A stretch of 64,000 nucleotides of DNA from Aedes albopictus (GCF_035046485.1 NC_085137.1:314289164-314353163); one strand, 5' to 3'; shown: positions 1-11,084, counted from the first letter of the stretch. Program-made: numbers and translations. Notes: a model not told the origin generated them from the letters alone.

Positions 1-1175
1 TCTGTCTGTCGGCGCTGGGTCGTGAATTTTCATCTCTCACTGGCGGCTCACTGACTGTTTTTTTTTTCTTCTGCACACAGCGGCACTGAGGGCACTCTGC
101 CGTTCCCGCGGAGAAGATCAAAGTTGGGTGCGGCGCGCGAATAAGGGACGGAAAACTCGCGAAAAAAAAGTCTTGCTGGTGGTTCTCGTTCGTTCAGGCT
201 CACCCGGAAATGCACGACACGCGGATGCTGCTTGCTAACAGCTGCTAACTATAAAGTCTGGACTGGAGTGAGATCTATGCAATCGATGATGCCGTTGCCG
301 TCAGAGGCTCTCTGCACTTCGGCTTTGTGAGTTCGCGCTTCGTCGCCTTGCCCTCTTGAAGGGGGGAGTTGAGGGGTGTTCTTGCTTCATTGTTTATTAA
401 CTCAATTTAACTTTGTTCGAGGATTTTTTTGTTTTTTTTTTGTTGGTGTTCGCAGTTGTTTGACTACTTTGGTGCTTGCTGTTGTTCAAACTTCAATCAA
501 GCGGATCGGAAAATGTTTCGATGTGACCACTTTTGTACTGATATTTTTTCGCCGATTTATTGTTTAAAGAGTTCTTCTGCGGATTAATCACTTTTGCAAA
601 CTTCAATTAACTGGGAATGGACCGGGCAGAGGCTCGATCGAATATCGAACGTGTCAATCAGTGCTTGTGTTTCGAGACATGGAAGCAGTTGCAATTTTTC
701 AAACCAGAGGAAAGAGTGTAATTAATTTGATTGAAAATATTGGATAGAGGCAGGTGCGAAAAATGATTGAAAAAGAGATTTGAGAGGCTGGCAGAGTGAA
801 GGAAAAAAGTAATTAAAATTGATCAAATACTTTTCGGATTTCCAGTTGTAGAGTAGACAAGAAAACGGAAAAGAGTACCAGCTGGCGAAGAAAAGAATGA
901 CACCGGATTCCCGGGACTGGCAAGAAGAGTTCGGAAAATTTCGTGAAAACAAACAAGAGCAGAAAAGGAACAACAGATTGTAGGGGTGCAGATTGAAGGG
1001 AAAAGTTTACCACTGCACCGGAAGGAGGAAGAACAAGTTTTATTTAACTAAGTGGCTGTTGATTTTAGCTCTTTTTGTTCTGGAATTCACTTGCACGGGT
1101 AAACAGGGGTGATGTACTGTATTAAGAGATTCATTTGAAACTGTTATTAGTGAAGCTAAAAAGGAATGTACACTT
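1..1175. other. Unassigned sequence, possibly non-coding 5' gene sequence
   Basis: No convincing coding frame is present. The first 350 bases are richer in G+C than the AT-rich spacers further on. A pyrimidine tract ending in CTTCTGCACACAG at about position 80 looks like a 3' splice acceptor. From 600 to 1060 the sequence is purine-rich and non-repetitive, as mosquito 5' untranslated exons often are. This is an impression from composition; no gene can be named. Confidence 0.2.
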
Positions 1176-1378
1176 TCTAGAACGGGGACACAACTTAAAA
1201 AGAAAGCCCAATTTGTATGCTAATTCAGTATTTTGTTAACCCAAAAAGTGGGAACCAAGTTTGGCAAACAAGTTCACAAAAACTCACTCACGATGTTACT
1301 CGTACCGCTAGCAACTGACGACTGACACATTGCTCGATCGCTGAACATAAGGTTCTAAAAATTGGTCCCCGTTCTAGA
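1176..1378. mobile_element. Candidate miniature element with short TIRs
   Basis: TCTAGAACGGGGAC at 1176 is mirrored by GTCCCCGTTCTAGA ending at 1378, giving 14-bp inverted ends about 200 bp apart. The interior has no coding frame. No clear target-site duplication was found, so this could be a chance inverted repeat. Confidence 0.3.
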
Positions 1379-3603
1379 TACCTAGGGTGCGGTACTCCCC
1401 ACGTACACACTTGTTGAAGCACTCGCCTGGCGGCGGAAAAACCGTATGGCTTCAGCGAAAACACACGACAACGACTATGACTATGACTCGGAGCTCGGCC
1501 GTTGTTATCTTGGTCCTGCAACAGGCAGCCGTCTCTACACCAACACCAACAGCCACACGGACGCACCAACTCCACGGGAAACCTGTTTGATATCGCCGCC
1601 AGCCAGCAACAGATTGCAATAGAACATCAAGACATACACTGAAAACCCCCCAACAATTATATCTTGCTACCTTAGTGCGCAAACTCACCGCAGTTCATAC
1701 ACCATACAACCACCCGCATCATTCCACCGCGACGACCCGAACAACTACGATAAACTCTACCACTTTTTGTCGGGTCGTTCCCCTCTCACCCAAGCTTTCC
1801 TACCCCTCCGAGACCAACTTCATCTTCGTAACCATTCCACTGACTGTCCGCCACCAGCTTGTTGCACATCGCATTCACATAATAAGCAACTTTATCATAC
1901 ATGCCGAAGCTTCCCCAAGTCCCTTCCCAACCCAGCAACTCCCAAGAGCCCACGCGACTACGACTACGATTGACAACAACCCATCACCATATCGGAAGCC
2001 CTCTCGCACAAGTTCGCAGCTCGTTCATCACGCACAAACGGCGAAGCTTTCCCCCATTCCCTAAATCGATAAATCTCCCTGCCACAACACCGAACGGAGT
2101 CCTGCCTTCCCACCGAGCGAGAGTATAGTGCACTAGCGTAAAAACACATTCATTCAGCAAAACTTGGCTCTGCCTACAGCCTTACAGCCTCCGTATACAC
2201 AATCGTAAGGGCCTGCTGTTGCACTGTGCTCCCCACTAGCACCTGCTCTTGGAGGATTTCAAATTCCAGAAAACAACTGGATTCACAAGTCCAAGTCCAT
2301 CCTAGGGCGGCCGGTCGGACGTGGACGGAAATGTAACACCCATCCTGAATATCTTTTCTTCTCCGATGCCGAAGTGCTGAATGGGTTCAATCAAGCTTCT
2401 CGGCTGATACAGAAGATGGATCCGTCCCGTGGCCTGTAGGTCGCCATGGCCCAGTCCCATCATCGATTGTTGCCACACACACCTACCGGCCGCCGCCGTC
2501 CGCTCCGGTCCAACCACATCTGAATCTCTTCCATTGGACTGCTGGTTGGTGCTATGACTGTCTGTGAGGAAAAAAGCCAAGGTGCGCTGCAGCAGAGAAG
2601 GGAAGGCCATCTCCGGAGTCAGAAATTGATAAATATTTGATGCTGTTGGTCGCGACACCTAGCGGTTGAAATCACACTTTTTACACGGAAAATTCCTACT
2701 GTGTTGACACGCAAAAGCAAAGTATTTCGGAGGCAGGTACACCAACTCAAAAACGGATTCGCAAAAAGATTGTGTTTAACTTGAATGTATTTCGGGGACG
2801 CAGTCAAAGTTGCTTATCTCTTAAAACCGTAAATAGGGTATGCGATACAATAGTGGTGGGAATATGTATAATATCATTATGATAATTAAGAATAATTGGT
2901 AAAACACCATAATTATGCTTTATAACAGCCTGCAATTGCAAAAACGTCTTTGTAACGTCTTTCATGTAATTGCAATACTGGTCGAAACAACAATTGATAT
3001 GCTCTCAATGAAACAAAATTTTGAAAAATAAGAGAATTAATCATCGATATGACGTCATTTATTCATCAATTTTGACTATACCTGAAAGTAATCAATACAC
3101 TTTGAGCCATGGTCTTGCTTTGACGTTTATGCACGATGGAAACGAAATGGGCAGAAACAAAACAAATTGAGTCGATTTTTCACGCCAAAAATTTATCACT
3201 TTTCGTGTGGCCGATTTGTTCTGAGATGCCCTTCTCTTCTCTGGCTGCAGCATTGTTGTCGACCATATGGAATGGTCGGCAGTTGTCTTCCATATGGTTG
3301 GATATTTTTCGGGTTGGAGGGAAGCTTTCTTTTGGATTTTTGGAATATGATTGGTCAGAGTGTCCGTATGGAAATAGTTTTTCCTGTTTTCGCAGAAATT
3401 TTCAACGGTGCGAACCGAAGCTTTAGTTTGGTTTTTCTTGCTAGGTCTCTTTGAAGTTGTGCATATGTTTTCAAATTCTATTGCATTCTGATCTTCAATG
3501 AGTGACTAATGCAGTGATAAACACCGTTGATGTGACTTGGTTTTATTTTCCTATGAAGTTCAAACAATGCCTGCCTTCTTTTTGTGTTTATATCATGTTA
3601 GAG
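1379..3603. other. Unassigned sequence without a supportable gene
   Basis: From 1,400 to 2,650 the sequence is moderately GC-rich with C/A-rich stretches (many ACC, CCA and CAC words). Short frames open on both strands, with no domain, splice pattern or start context to favour one. From 2,820 to 3,600 it becomes AT-rich and featureless. It may include host non-coding exons. Confidence 0.3.
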
Positions 3604-4112
3604 GGGTTCGTTTGAATATTACGTAACGCTACGGAAGGAGGGAGGGGGTCTATGGTGTCTGTGTTACGCTTCATACAATATTTCAAAATTTGCCATACAA
3701 ATGTTGTTGCGTGGGGGAGAGAGGGAATCTACCCCAAGTAACACAACTTGTTACATTAATGTATATAATACAGGTTCCATACAAACGTACATGTTTTGTT
3801 CGAGAAGTGTGAAACGTACTTTTGTACACTTATATCACCGAAAAAGCGCAAAAAATGGCGGCTTAGAAAACATCTTTTGATGTTGTTAAGATGTTTTTTA
3901 ATACATTCTTATAACATAAAATTTAGTATCGAATATGTTTTCACCCAACATCGAAAATACTTACTTTTTACTAGCAAAAATCCGCAATTTATGAAACGCA
4001 CACTGTGCAAATAAATGTGACAGCTATTATATGCTCTTTTCTTGCTTAAAATAATTTTCAAACCATACATTCTATTTGTAATTTACATACTCGATGTTTG
4101 GTTAGGCTTAGG

Positions 4113-5797
4113 GACAAAACGTCGAAAGACAAAACGTCGAATGCCAAAACGTCGAATGCCAAAAGGTCGAATGCCAAAACGTCGAAAGGGACAGAACGTC
4201 GAAAGGACAAAACGTCGAAAACGAGTAATCTAAGCAAATAGTGAGTTCTTTATTCTTTTAAAGGATATTCATTCTTTCACTTGTATCTGCCAACTAGTTC
4301 AGAGGGGAGCGTTCCTGAGGCTCATTGAAACAACACCTCAGGGTGGACATGTTTCTTGATCAGTTCTTCACGGGTAGGGATTATTCGCACTGTCGTATAT
4401 AAAAACTCACATCACGTCACGTTAAGTGCAACATTATTTATTCCCGAACTTTCCTGGCCTTTTCTTCTCTAACTTCTTTGGGCTTCTTTGGCCCCTTCTA
4501 CTGATGGTATTCAGTGTTGCAATTGAACTAAACGCGAGCCAAAAATGAACTGATGGATGTGTCATCAAATCTTATGTGCGTCCTGACCAAGGTGCTGCCC
4601 TAGGACTTTGTGTCGCATTTGCATACATGCGTTGTTGCGCGAATATATGCGCCACAATAAAGTGGGACATTTTGGCATCGGGCATTAAGATTCTGCCCCG
4701 AAATACGGACTTTCCGGTAATCCACGGTGACCGAACCGGTTCCCCCTCTCAATAGAGAGTGAGTTTCTGAATCGAATCAGCCCAAGATTGCTAGAATTGG
4801 TAAAAAATGGTAGAAACATGAACATTTCAGTTTATGCCAGGTACCAGGGTATCATGTTGGCATTTTGGCGTTCTTCGGGTGCAGTTCTTGCTCAAGTTGC
4901 GTTCATTTTCGAGCTCACGTGCGTTCCAAATTTTGAACTGAACAATGTTCAAATATGTTTGATCGCAGCGTGCCGATTTTGAACTTCAACGTAAATTGAT
5001 CGCGTTCAAATGCAACACTGCGAGTGGCACCATGCCAGTGGCGCCTTCCACAAATTTTCAGCATTACGTCATAACTTCCTTCAGGGTGGCTACGATGGCG
5101 GCCTTAAGCTATCGTCGGAAGGATCTCTGGCACCTTTAGGGTGGCGATGGCGATCATCGGGTGCATTATTCCTTCAAGGGCGTCTGATTTTTTTACGGCT
5201 GTGCCTCTCCGCCATTCATCCGCACGCTCAGAAAACCGTTCTGAAAAACGTGAACAAACAAACGCAAATATGAGAACAAGCAAATATACACCGTGAACTG
5301 GAACTAGTTCCAGCTGTCAATATGGAGGTTCTGGAAAACGTGATATGTAGTTCACGGTGTACATGTCTTATTGTTGTTATCGTTGCTATGCATAGATCCA
5401 GTTTGTTCCCGTTCCCGTGACTGGGAGTGCACGTATATCGGAACGGATTTTTATGCGTGCGGTATTCCAGAATATGGTACTAGCACAACAATGCCAAGTA
5501 TCCACACAATAATCTTTACACAGCTGGTGGTTTCAACTCGGGTCTGAAGCATCATAGAGTGCAAAATGAGTCACTGACCTTCAGCGCTTGGGCAGTGACC
5601 CGAGATAATCAGACATAATGAAAGTGTCCCCGTTAATTAGTTCGTCATCCTGCCATCTTGGCGGATCTACCGTATCGCCACCCCTCTCAGACTATCAACA
5701 GTATTAAATCGATCCACACAAAACCCCAAAAAAAATCCTTTACTGAACTACGAACAGTTACACACTTTTCGACGTTTTGTCCTTTCGACGTTTTGTC
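4113..5797. mobile_element. Foldback element A with 15-bp tandem repeats in its arms
   Basis: The left arm (4113-4210) is a run of 15-bp units of the type GCCAAAACGTCGAAT, seven in all with small variants. The right arm (5768-5797) carries the inverted unit TTCGACGTTTTGTC twice. The 1.5-kb interior has no long coding frame and contains a separate 237-bp MITE. Inverted arms built from short tandem repeats are typical of foldback elements. The basic frame through the left arm, rich in KRRMP, is only the repeat translated. Confidence 0.55.
5223..5459. mobile_element. 237-bp MITE, copy 1
   Basis: This copy is nearly identical in sequence and equal in length (237 bp) to 40372-40608. The ends are imperfect inverted repeats of about 30 bp: CACGCTCAGAAAACCGTTCT at the left, and the reverse complement of the right end starts CACGCATAAAAATCCGTTCC. 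Inside are a second inverted pair (TACACCGTGAACT / AGTTCACGGTGTA) and the palindrome GGAACTAGTTCC. It is non-coding. The superfamily cannot be assigned, because at most a 2-bp TSD (CG) is visible. Confidence 0.7.
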
Positions 5798-5869
5798 ACC
5801 CATTCGTTTGGTTACTGTGAAGAAATTTCATGTGCCATTCAAATTTTATGGTGAAATAATAGTTATTTA

Positions 5870-5960
5870 TGTAACGAGTTGTAAAAAATTGATTTTTTTC
5901 AGCACGTGTCGTACATTTATCGAAGAGTGCTGAAAAAATCGAGTTTTGCAACGAGTTCCA
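5870..5960. repeat. Hairpin repeat, copy 1 (GATTTTTTTCAGCAC arms)
   Basis: TTGTAAAAAATTGATTTTTT followed by CAGCAC is mirrored by GTGCTGAAAAAATC and GAGTTTTGCAACGAG about 20 bp later. The same hairpin family occurs at 6777-6906, where the arms are longer. Non-coding and probably a MITE remnant. Confidence 0.6.
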
Positions 5961-6005
5961 TACAAAATTTTATGCAATGATTTTTTTCATAATGCAATCC
6001 ATTTG

Positions 6006-6063
6006 AGTTGCATAATGTTCATAATGCAACTCAATTGAGTTGCATTATGAACATTATACAACT
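6006..6063. repeat. 58-bp near-perfect palindrome
   Basis: The sequence is centred on CAATTG at 6032-6037, with 29-bp arms that mismatch at one position (28 of 29 pair). The arms repeat the words TTGCATAATG and TTCATAATGCAAC, so it is made of shorter self-similar pieces. It lies among other hairpin repeats. Confidence 0.8.
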
Positions 6064-6088
6064 ATTTTTCATTATGCAACTCATTTAA

Positions 6089-6171
6089 CCCTCCTTTGGC
6101 ATTAGGGTCATTTTTGACCCAATCCGTACACCACGTCAGCGAGCTGCTGCCAACGTGATGCAAAAGGAAGG
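6089..6171. mobile_element. 83-bp TTAA-flanked MITE
   Basis: TTAA at 6085-6088 and 6172-6175 flanks an element starting CCCTCCTTTGGCAT and ending ATGCAAAAGGAAGG, with imperfect inverted ends. A TTAA duplication is the hallmark of piggyBac-type transposition. The element is far too short to code for a transposase. Confidence 0.55.
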
Positions 6172-6353
6172 TTAAGTTGCATAATGAGCCAGTTCGGAAA
6201 AATTGGCCATTATGATACCAAAATGAGTTATATGAATTGTAAATTATGATACTGAATTGCATAAATATGTTTTTGTAATTACGTTGCTTATTGCCCTACT
6301 TTTCACTCGCGGTTGCAACGATAAAACGGCCTACTTTTCTCCACTAAAACAAA

Positions 6354-6420
6354 AGTGCCGAAAAGTACTACTTTTCGGCACTCTTAAAAGTGCTGAAAAG
6401 TAACACTTTTCGGCACTTTT
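6354..6420. repeat. Two adjacent hairpins sharing one arm sequence
   Basis: AGTGCCGAAAAGTA and TACTTTTCGGCACT (6354-6382) form a 14-bp-arm hairpin with a 1-nt loop. Immediately after, AAAAGTGCTGAAAAGT and ACTTTTCGGCACTTTT (6386-6420) form a second hairpin from the same word. No coding potential. Confidence 0.75.
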
Positions 6421-6439
6421 GTCAGCACATACATTTTGC

Positions 6440-6733
6440 TCACTACCGCGTTTTCCGTAGATACAGCTGTTGCTCCAACATCCAATTAGCAGCTCGAATC
6501 CAAATCAGGACTATCCACGTTCCGATTCGGGCCGCTGATCAAGTGCAGAAGCAGCAGCAGAAGCTACTTTTGCTCCTTCTCATGTTGCTGATTGACGACG
6601 ACGACGACGACGACGGGAACTTGAAAATTTGTGACACCTTCTACACCACAGCCTACCTGATCGAACAAAAACCTGCGTCGGTGCGCATGGATGCTTCCAC
6701 GTGGTTCCTCCTGATTTCATGTATGTGTAGCTA
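6440..6733 (+). other. Exon-like unique segment between two hairpin repeats
   Basis: This stretch is clearly more GC-rich than the AT-rich repeats around it and has an open frame to TAG at 6731-6733. The frame contains a Q/K run, a leucine run and seven consecutive aspartates encoded by GAC repeats. A plausible 3' splice acceptor (CGTTTTCCGTAG) lies just upstream. No domain is recognised. It could be a host exon fragment, a sequence captured between repeat copies, or non-coding DNA with a GAC microsatellite. Confidence 0.2.
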
Positions 6734-6776
6734 GATAGATTATCCGGAACGGGAATTTTTCGTAATTACAAAAAAT

Positions 6777-6906
6777 GTTGTATGCAACTCGTTGCAAAAC
6801 TCGATTTTTTCAGCACTCGTCGTATTTATCCAACTCGGCAAGCCTCGTTGGATAAATGTACAACTCGTGCTGAAAAAATCATCATTTTGCAACTTGTTGC
6901 ATAAAC
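6777..6906. repeat. Hairpin repeat, copy 2, arms about 60 bp
   Basis: The left arm runs from TTGTATGCAACTCGTTGC through TCAGCACTCGTCG to CCAAC at about 6835. The right arm mirrors it from GTTGG (about 6847) to TTGCATAAACAAC. It is the same family as 5870-5960. Probably a foldback MITE; non-coding. Confidence 0.65.
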
Positions 6907-6909
6907 AAC

Positions 6910-7173
6910 TATTACTTTCTTATAATTTATTCGCTTTCCATCCGAGTGAAAACAAGATAAAAAGTAATTTTCATCTCTCTGGTTTGAGTGAAATTTTTAA
7001 CGAATTTTCAGACATGCATCATGGTGGTTTCTTGGCACAGTACCTTCAGGAGGTTTTGGGATGCTATTTTTAATTATCTTGAATAAATGTTAGGTTTTAC
7101 GCTGTAGAATTTGTATTCGTTAGCAATAAATAAAATATATTATTTTAATACATTTTTAGACTGTTCTCATATA
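6910..7173. other. AT-rich spacer
   Basis: AT-rich sequence with no gene, SINE or clear inverted repeat recognised. Confidence 0.4.
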
Positions 7174-7263
7174 AATAATTCAGTAACAAATTTTGAAAAC
7201 GACGTATAATCAATGGTGTAGCATTGATTATACGTCGTTTTCAAAATTTGTTACTGAATTATT
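7174..7263. repeat. Perfect inverted repeat, 42-bp arms, 6-nt loop
   Basis: The left arm (7174-7215) and right arm (7222-7263) are exact reverse complements over all 42 positions, separated by GTGTAG. The arms begin AATAATTCAGTAAC and meet at CAATG / CATTG. Perfect pairing implies recent formation or strong constraint. A transcript would fold into a single long hairpin. Confidence 0.9.
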
Positions 7264-8253
7264 GAAAAACATATGAAACATAAAAAACACAAACGGTTGT
7301 GCATAAAATTTATAGTGTGAAACTTTTTAGCGGTACTGTAGTTTATCTGTCCTGACAGGAAAGAATGCATAACATGATAAATAAGTTTAAATTACATATG
7401 TTGTACTTCTCAATAACATGTTGGACGAATACTACTTGATTCTACTAAAATACGTTAAAAACATCATTATAACATATTTTAAACATCAGTTTATGTACGC
7501 GTTTCAATTTTTGTTTTTCGATACGTGTTTCAAACATAAGTAAAACAATAACAAAGTTGGAGTGGAGTTGCTGAAAATTTCTTTGTAAAGTTTCGCGAAA
7601 TACAAAATCATATCGAAACTGTGCTCCAAAAGTGATACAATATAGTGTCCACGTATGTACAAAAAGTGATCAATAGGTGATATAAAGCCTGACATTAAAG
7701 TGAAGTGCAAAAAAGTGGACTTTTTCTTCCAAATCATTTGGGCACTCCCGCATTCGTCCAGCTTATTTAACAAAAAGCTTTTCTCCTGGAAATTCATAGC
7801 CTGAACGACTAAGAAATGTCGAGCCCTTAGCATTTACAAACGCAGAGCATAGAATATTGGAATTGGAAGTTATCATCATCAGCTTTGTATTTTTAAGAGC
7901 GAAAAACGTTTCATAAAATAATGTTCAAGTATGAGAAGAAACAACGAACTCATAAACATGTTGTACATCAACGTATTTTATACATAGAAATAACGTATAT
8001 GTAACATACATGAGCCCCAAAGTTATATCTTTGTACTGCTGATGTTTTATTTAACAACTTTAAATTAAATTTACGTTCCTCATACTTGTAGTGCAGATGA
8101 CAAGATTTTTCAGTAGTTTGTTAAAGTCAAACATAAATAAAACAAGATTTCAACACAAGTTGTGCAAATATACCATTATAATACTGTACTACAACATCTT
8201 TTTTAAATCCCATTTCAAAAGATGTTTTCTGTGTTACTTGGGAGAAATTTTTT
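7264..8253. other. AT-rich interior of the composite element
   Basis: AT-rich sequence with no intact gene. The best minus-strand frame (7504-7833, 109 codons) has no recognisable domain. The last 170 bases share words with 3,700-3,900 in inverted orientation, as described for the 3604-8277 element. Confidence 0.4.
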
Positions 8254-8361
8254 GTTACGTAATATTTGAATGAACCCGAAATATCGATCCGTAGGGTAAA
8301 CTGAAAGTCTTAATCTTATTCAAATGTGCAGGACAAATTTGAGAGCGTGAGATGGTTTTGG

Positions 8362-8802
8362 ATCATTTGGCCGAGCGTCATTTGGTCGTATGCCTTTTGG
8401 CCGAACGCCACTTGGCCGAAAAGGTCATTTGGCCGAATGCCGTTTGGCCGAAAATGAAAGATGAACATAAGCGACCATGCCACTGTTCCTCGCATCAGTA
8501 TAACCCGAAAGAACAGCCTATGGATTCAAAGAAGGCAACATCTATGACAAAATATTGGCAGATTCAACGCCAACTAATCCCTGAATGTCAAAACTTGAAC
8601 GAATAGCCTATGATTAAAAGAAGGAATTATTTCTGATGATCTAATATTGATAGTTAGAATGTCAAAAACTTCCTCTGAATCTTTTGATCATAATTCGTCC
8701 AAGCGGCATTCTGCCAAACGACCCATTCGGTCGGATGGAATTCGGCCAAATGGCGTTCGGCCAAACGACATTTTTGCAAACGGCATTCGGCCAAATAACC
8801 GG
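8362..8802. mobile_element. Foldback element B with 15-bp tandem repeats in its arms
   Basis: The left arm (8362-8454) is about six units of the type CATTTGGCCGAATGC. The right arm (8702-8802) carries the inverted unit GCATTCGGCCAAATG with variants. The 250-bp interior is non-coding. The unit length is 15 bp, as in element A, and the units align in the same register (GCC....G.CGAAT). Frames reading RPNGIRPN-like repeats on either strand are translations of the units. Confidence 0.6.
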
Positions 8803-8821
8803 ACACCGCGTGTGATTACTA

Positions 8822-9166
8822 CCCAGACAATCAGTAATCGTATAAGATGTTGCATTAGATGATAAAGTGGAGGCCATGTGCATGCATGCCTCCATTTAGG
8901 GGCTGTCAATTAATTACGTAAGAGTTTATGGAGGAGGAAGGGTTCGAGAAATTTTACGTGCTGTACAAAAATTTAGGTTCTCATACAAAAAATCTTACGA
9001 GGGGTGAGGGGGGGGGGGGGGGGGGGTTTGTGTAGAGATGTCGAAAAATCGCAAAAATGTCCTTACGTAATAAATGGACAGCCCCTTAGGTGCGTGTAAA
9101 ATGTACGCATATCGCCTCCATCTTAACATCTTATTCAACACCTTATACGATCACTGATGTATTGGG
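8822..9166. mobile_element. CCCAG-ended MITE, copy 1, interrupted
   Basis: The left end CCCAGACAATCAGTAATCG (8822) is mirrored at the right end (9166). TA flanks both sides (8820-8821 and 9167-9168). The arms contain the word TATAAGATGTTGCAT. It matches the uninterrupted copy at 25972-26119, but a 187-bp element is inserted at a TTA in its middle. Tc1/mariner-like by its TA duplication. Confidence 0.75.
8899..9085. mobile_element. 187-bp MITE with TTA duplication, nested in another MITE
   Basis: The ends are GGGGCTGTC and GACAGCCCC, followed inward by TACGTAAG / CTTACGTA, flanked by TTA at 8896-8898 and 9086-9088. The empty site is seen in the sister copy near 26045, which reads ATTTAGGCGC with one TTA-type site and no insertion. 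A 3-bp TTA duplication points to the PIF/Harbinger group. The interior contains a run of about 20 G. Confidence 0.8.
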
Positions 9167-9168
9167 TA

Positions 9169-9929
9169 TGGCACTCATACCCTAATTACAAAATCTAGAC
9201 GAATTTCCCCCCAACTCGTCTTCGGAGTTGGCGGCACCGTATCGAATTCCAATAAAACTTTGTAGAAATGAAGACTTGGTATTTTAAAGTATCTTTTTTT
9301 GCCTTTATTAACGTGGTTTTTCGCCCTTGGTGAGTTCGCCACGATTTGAAGCATCTTTTCAAGCATTGCTTTTTATAAATAAAAATCTAGACTAACTAGA
9401 GTGTTTGACCCATTTTTTATCAGTGCAATTTAAAAATAGCAAGACCAAGATTAAAGTGTGGTAGGGGTGACATTTAGGAAACTGTCTGAAATTTCATGTA
9501 AAAAAATAAAATTGAAAAATTGAATCCTACACGCAAAAAAATATTTGAAAATGTGAAGTCATGAGTTTTCATTGAAATAAACAGAGTATAAAATTTTGGT
9601 TTTATATGGAAACGTGTCTTACCGGTTAAAAATTAAAAAAAAAAGAAGTTCAAAGCCCAAAAACTAGTTTTACTCAAAAGTTGATTTTTATGTGTTAGAT
9701 TCAAACAATGGAAATTGCATGGCGTTGACTGTTTTCAAATGGTAGTCGAGATTACTTTTGAATTGCAAAGATGTCCATGTCCAATGAGTCTCACAAATCA
9801 TGCTCGTTTAGTTTTATTGGATTCTGAAGAGATCCTGGTACCATTGCTGTATGAGCTTTCAAGAAACACGCCTAAAAATGACGACAAGAAAATATTTTTT
9901 GTTAGAAATTTTTAGAACCACTAATTTCT
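9169..9929. other. AT-rich spacer
   Basis: No gene or clear repeat recognised. Short frames on both strands lack domains and start context. Confidence 0.4.
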
Positions 9930-10640
9930 AAAAAACTTGGATTTTTGGAAGAATCTACAGAGGAATGCCAGAAATACTGGAAAATGCTCTGTACTAATTC
10001 CAAGACGAATTTCTTGAAATTTTCTTGAAAAAGCGCTTAGAAATAAACCCTGAAGCGTTTTATGAAGAAATTTTTGAAAAAATCTCTAAAGGGATTCCTG
10101 AAGGGTCTCTGGGAAAATTTCCGAAAGAATACTCGAAAGAAGATTTCAATAAACTCCAACAAATCTCTTGAGAAATATCTGAGAAACCTCTGGGATACCC
10201 CCTGGGGGAACCTCTAGAAGAATTCCTAAAATGCCCCGGAAGAAGTTCTAAAACAACTGGAAGAAAACATAGAGAAATTCATTAACCCTTCAGGACGCGC
10301 GCCGTTGTAAAAAGTACAACACTGCCAAAAAATCTCGTTTGTCGTACACAGCGTCAGGGCATAGTATAGTTTTATGATCAAACAGACGCGCGTCATAAAT
10401 TGTTAAGGAACGTTTGAAGAGCTCCAACAAAAAATCAGACAGCATTCCTGCTAAAGCAAGAATTTAGAATTTAGAATGAATGAATGAATGAAATTTCGAA
10501 ATGAGTACCTGAAGAAAACTATGGAGCATTATCAGCAACTGAAATTACTGAAAAAATCTCTAGAGGAATCTTTGATGAAACTTTTGAAGGAATTTCCAAA
10601 AAATCTACAATCTATCAAGCCATTGCTGCTGAAATCGAAT
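9930..10640. repeat. Decayed member of the 12-bp repeat field
   Basis: Loose 12-bp periodicity of GAATTCCT- and GAAGAAAT-like words (AAATTTCCGAAAG, GGATTCCTGAAGG, GGAATTTCC). It resembles the large field at 20.8-25.4 kb but is more diverged. A 116-bp TTAA-flanked MITE is inserted at 10286-10401. Confidence 0.5.
10286..10401. mobile_element. TTAA-flanked GC-rich MITE, copy 1
   Basis: TTAA at 10282-10285 and 10402-10405 flanks an element with CCCTTCAGGACGCGCG at its left and GACGCGCGTC near its right. The core GTTGTAAAAAGTACAACACT is itself an inverted repeat and is shared with 46195-46308. Non-coding. Confidence 0.6.
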
Positions 10641-11084
10641 TGTTTAAAGAAATAGCAGAATAAAATATAAGGAAAAAAGACTGTAGAAATATTTTGAGAA
10701 AAATCGTGGGATATTTCTCGAAAAAAACTTTAAAGGAATACTAGCTGAACTCATAAAAAAAGAAAAAAAACGCGAATAAAAATTTAATCAAAAAGATTTA
10801 TCGCAATAACTTTTGTACATCCTTTGAGATATTGTTGAAGAAATTCTGAACGATTCTCCAAGCTCTTTGAGCCACTAACTAAACGATAGCCGCATAAGCT
10901 GTTCTAGAAAATTTCCAGTACCAGAATATTCGGATTATTTCATCCTCAAATTGATATTTTCCTGAATCCAAGATGAAAATTCAGAATATTATTATGCTGT
11001 TTCGAGGAACGACAAAATTGCCATGTATAAAATTTTTGAAATATGGTAACCTCAGTTTTTCGTAGGATATCGTCATTTTTGCCT
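10641..11084. other. AT-rich spacer
   Basis: No gene or clear repeat recognised. Confidence 0.4.

Larger units (their letters stand above)
3604..8277. mobile_element. Large composite element or inverted pair with 24-bp TIRs
   Basis: Position 3604 starts GGGTTCGTTTGAATATTACG. The reverse complement of 8254-8277 starts GGGTTCATTCAAATATTACG. The two 24-bp ends agree at 21 positions. Further inside, both ends share AAGTAACACA and then AAAACATCTTTTG in the same order, so the similarity is more than a short chance match. The interior holds several nested elements listed separately, and no transposase was seen. No clear TSD was found, so two separate small elements in opposite orientation remain possible. 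Confidence 0.4.

Noticed and set aside
2302..2658. 118-codon minus-strand frame
   Set aside because: No domain, and overlapping frames in the same area are similarly open.
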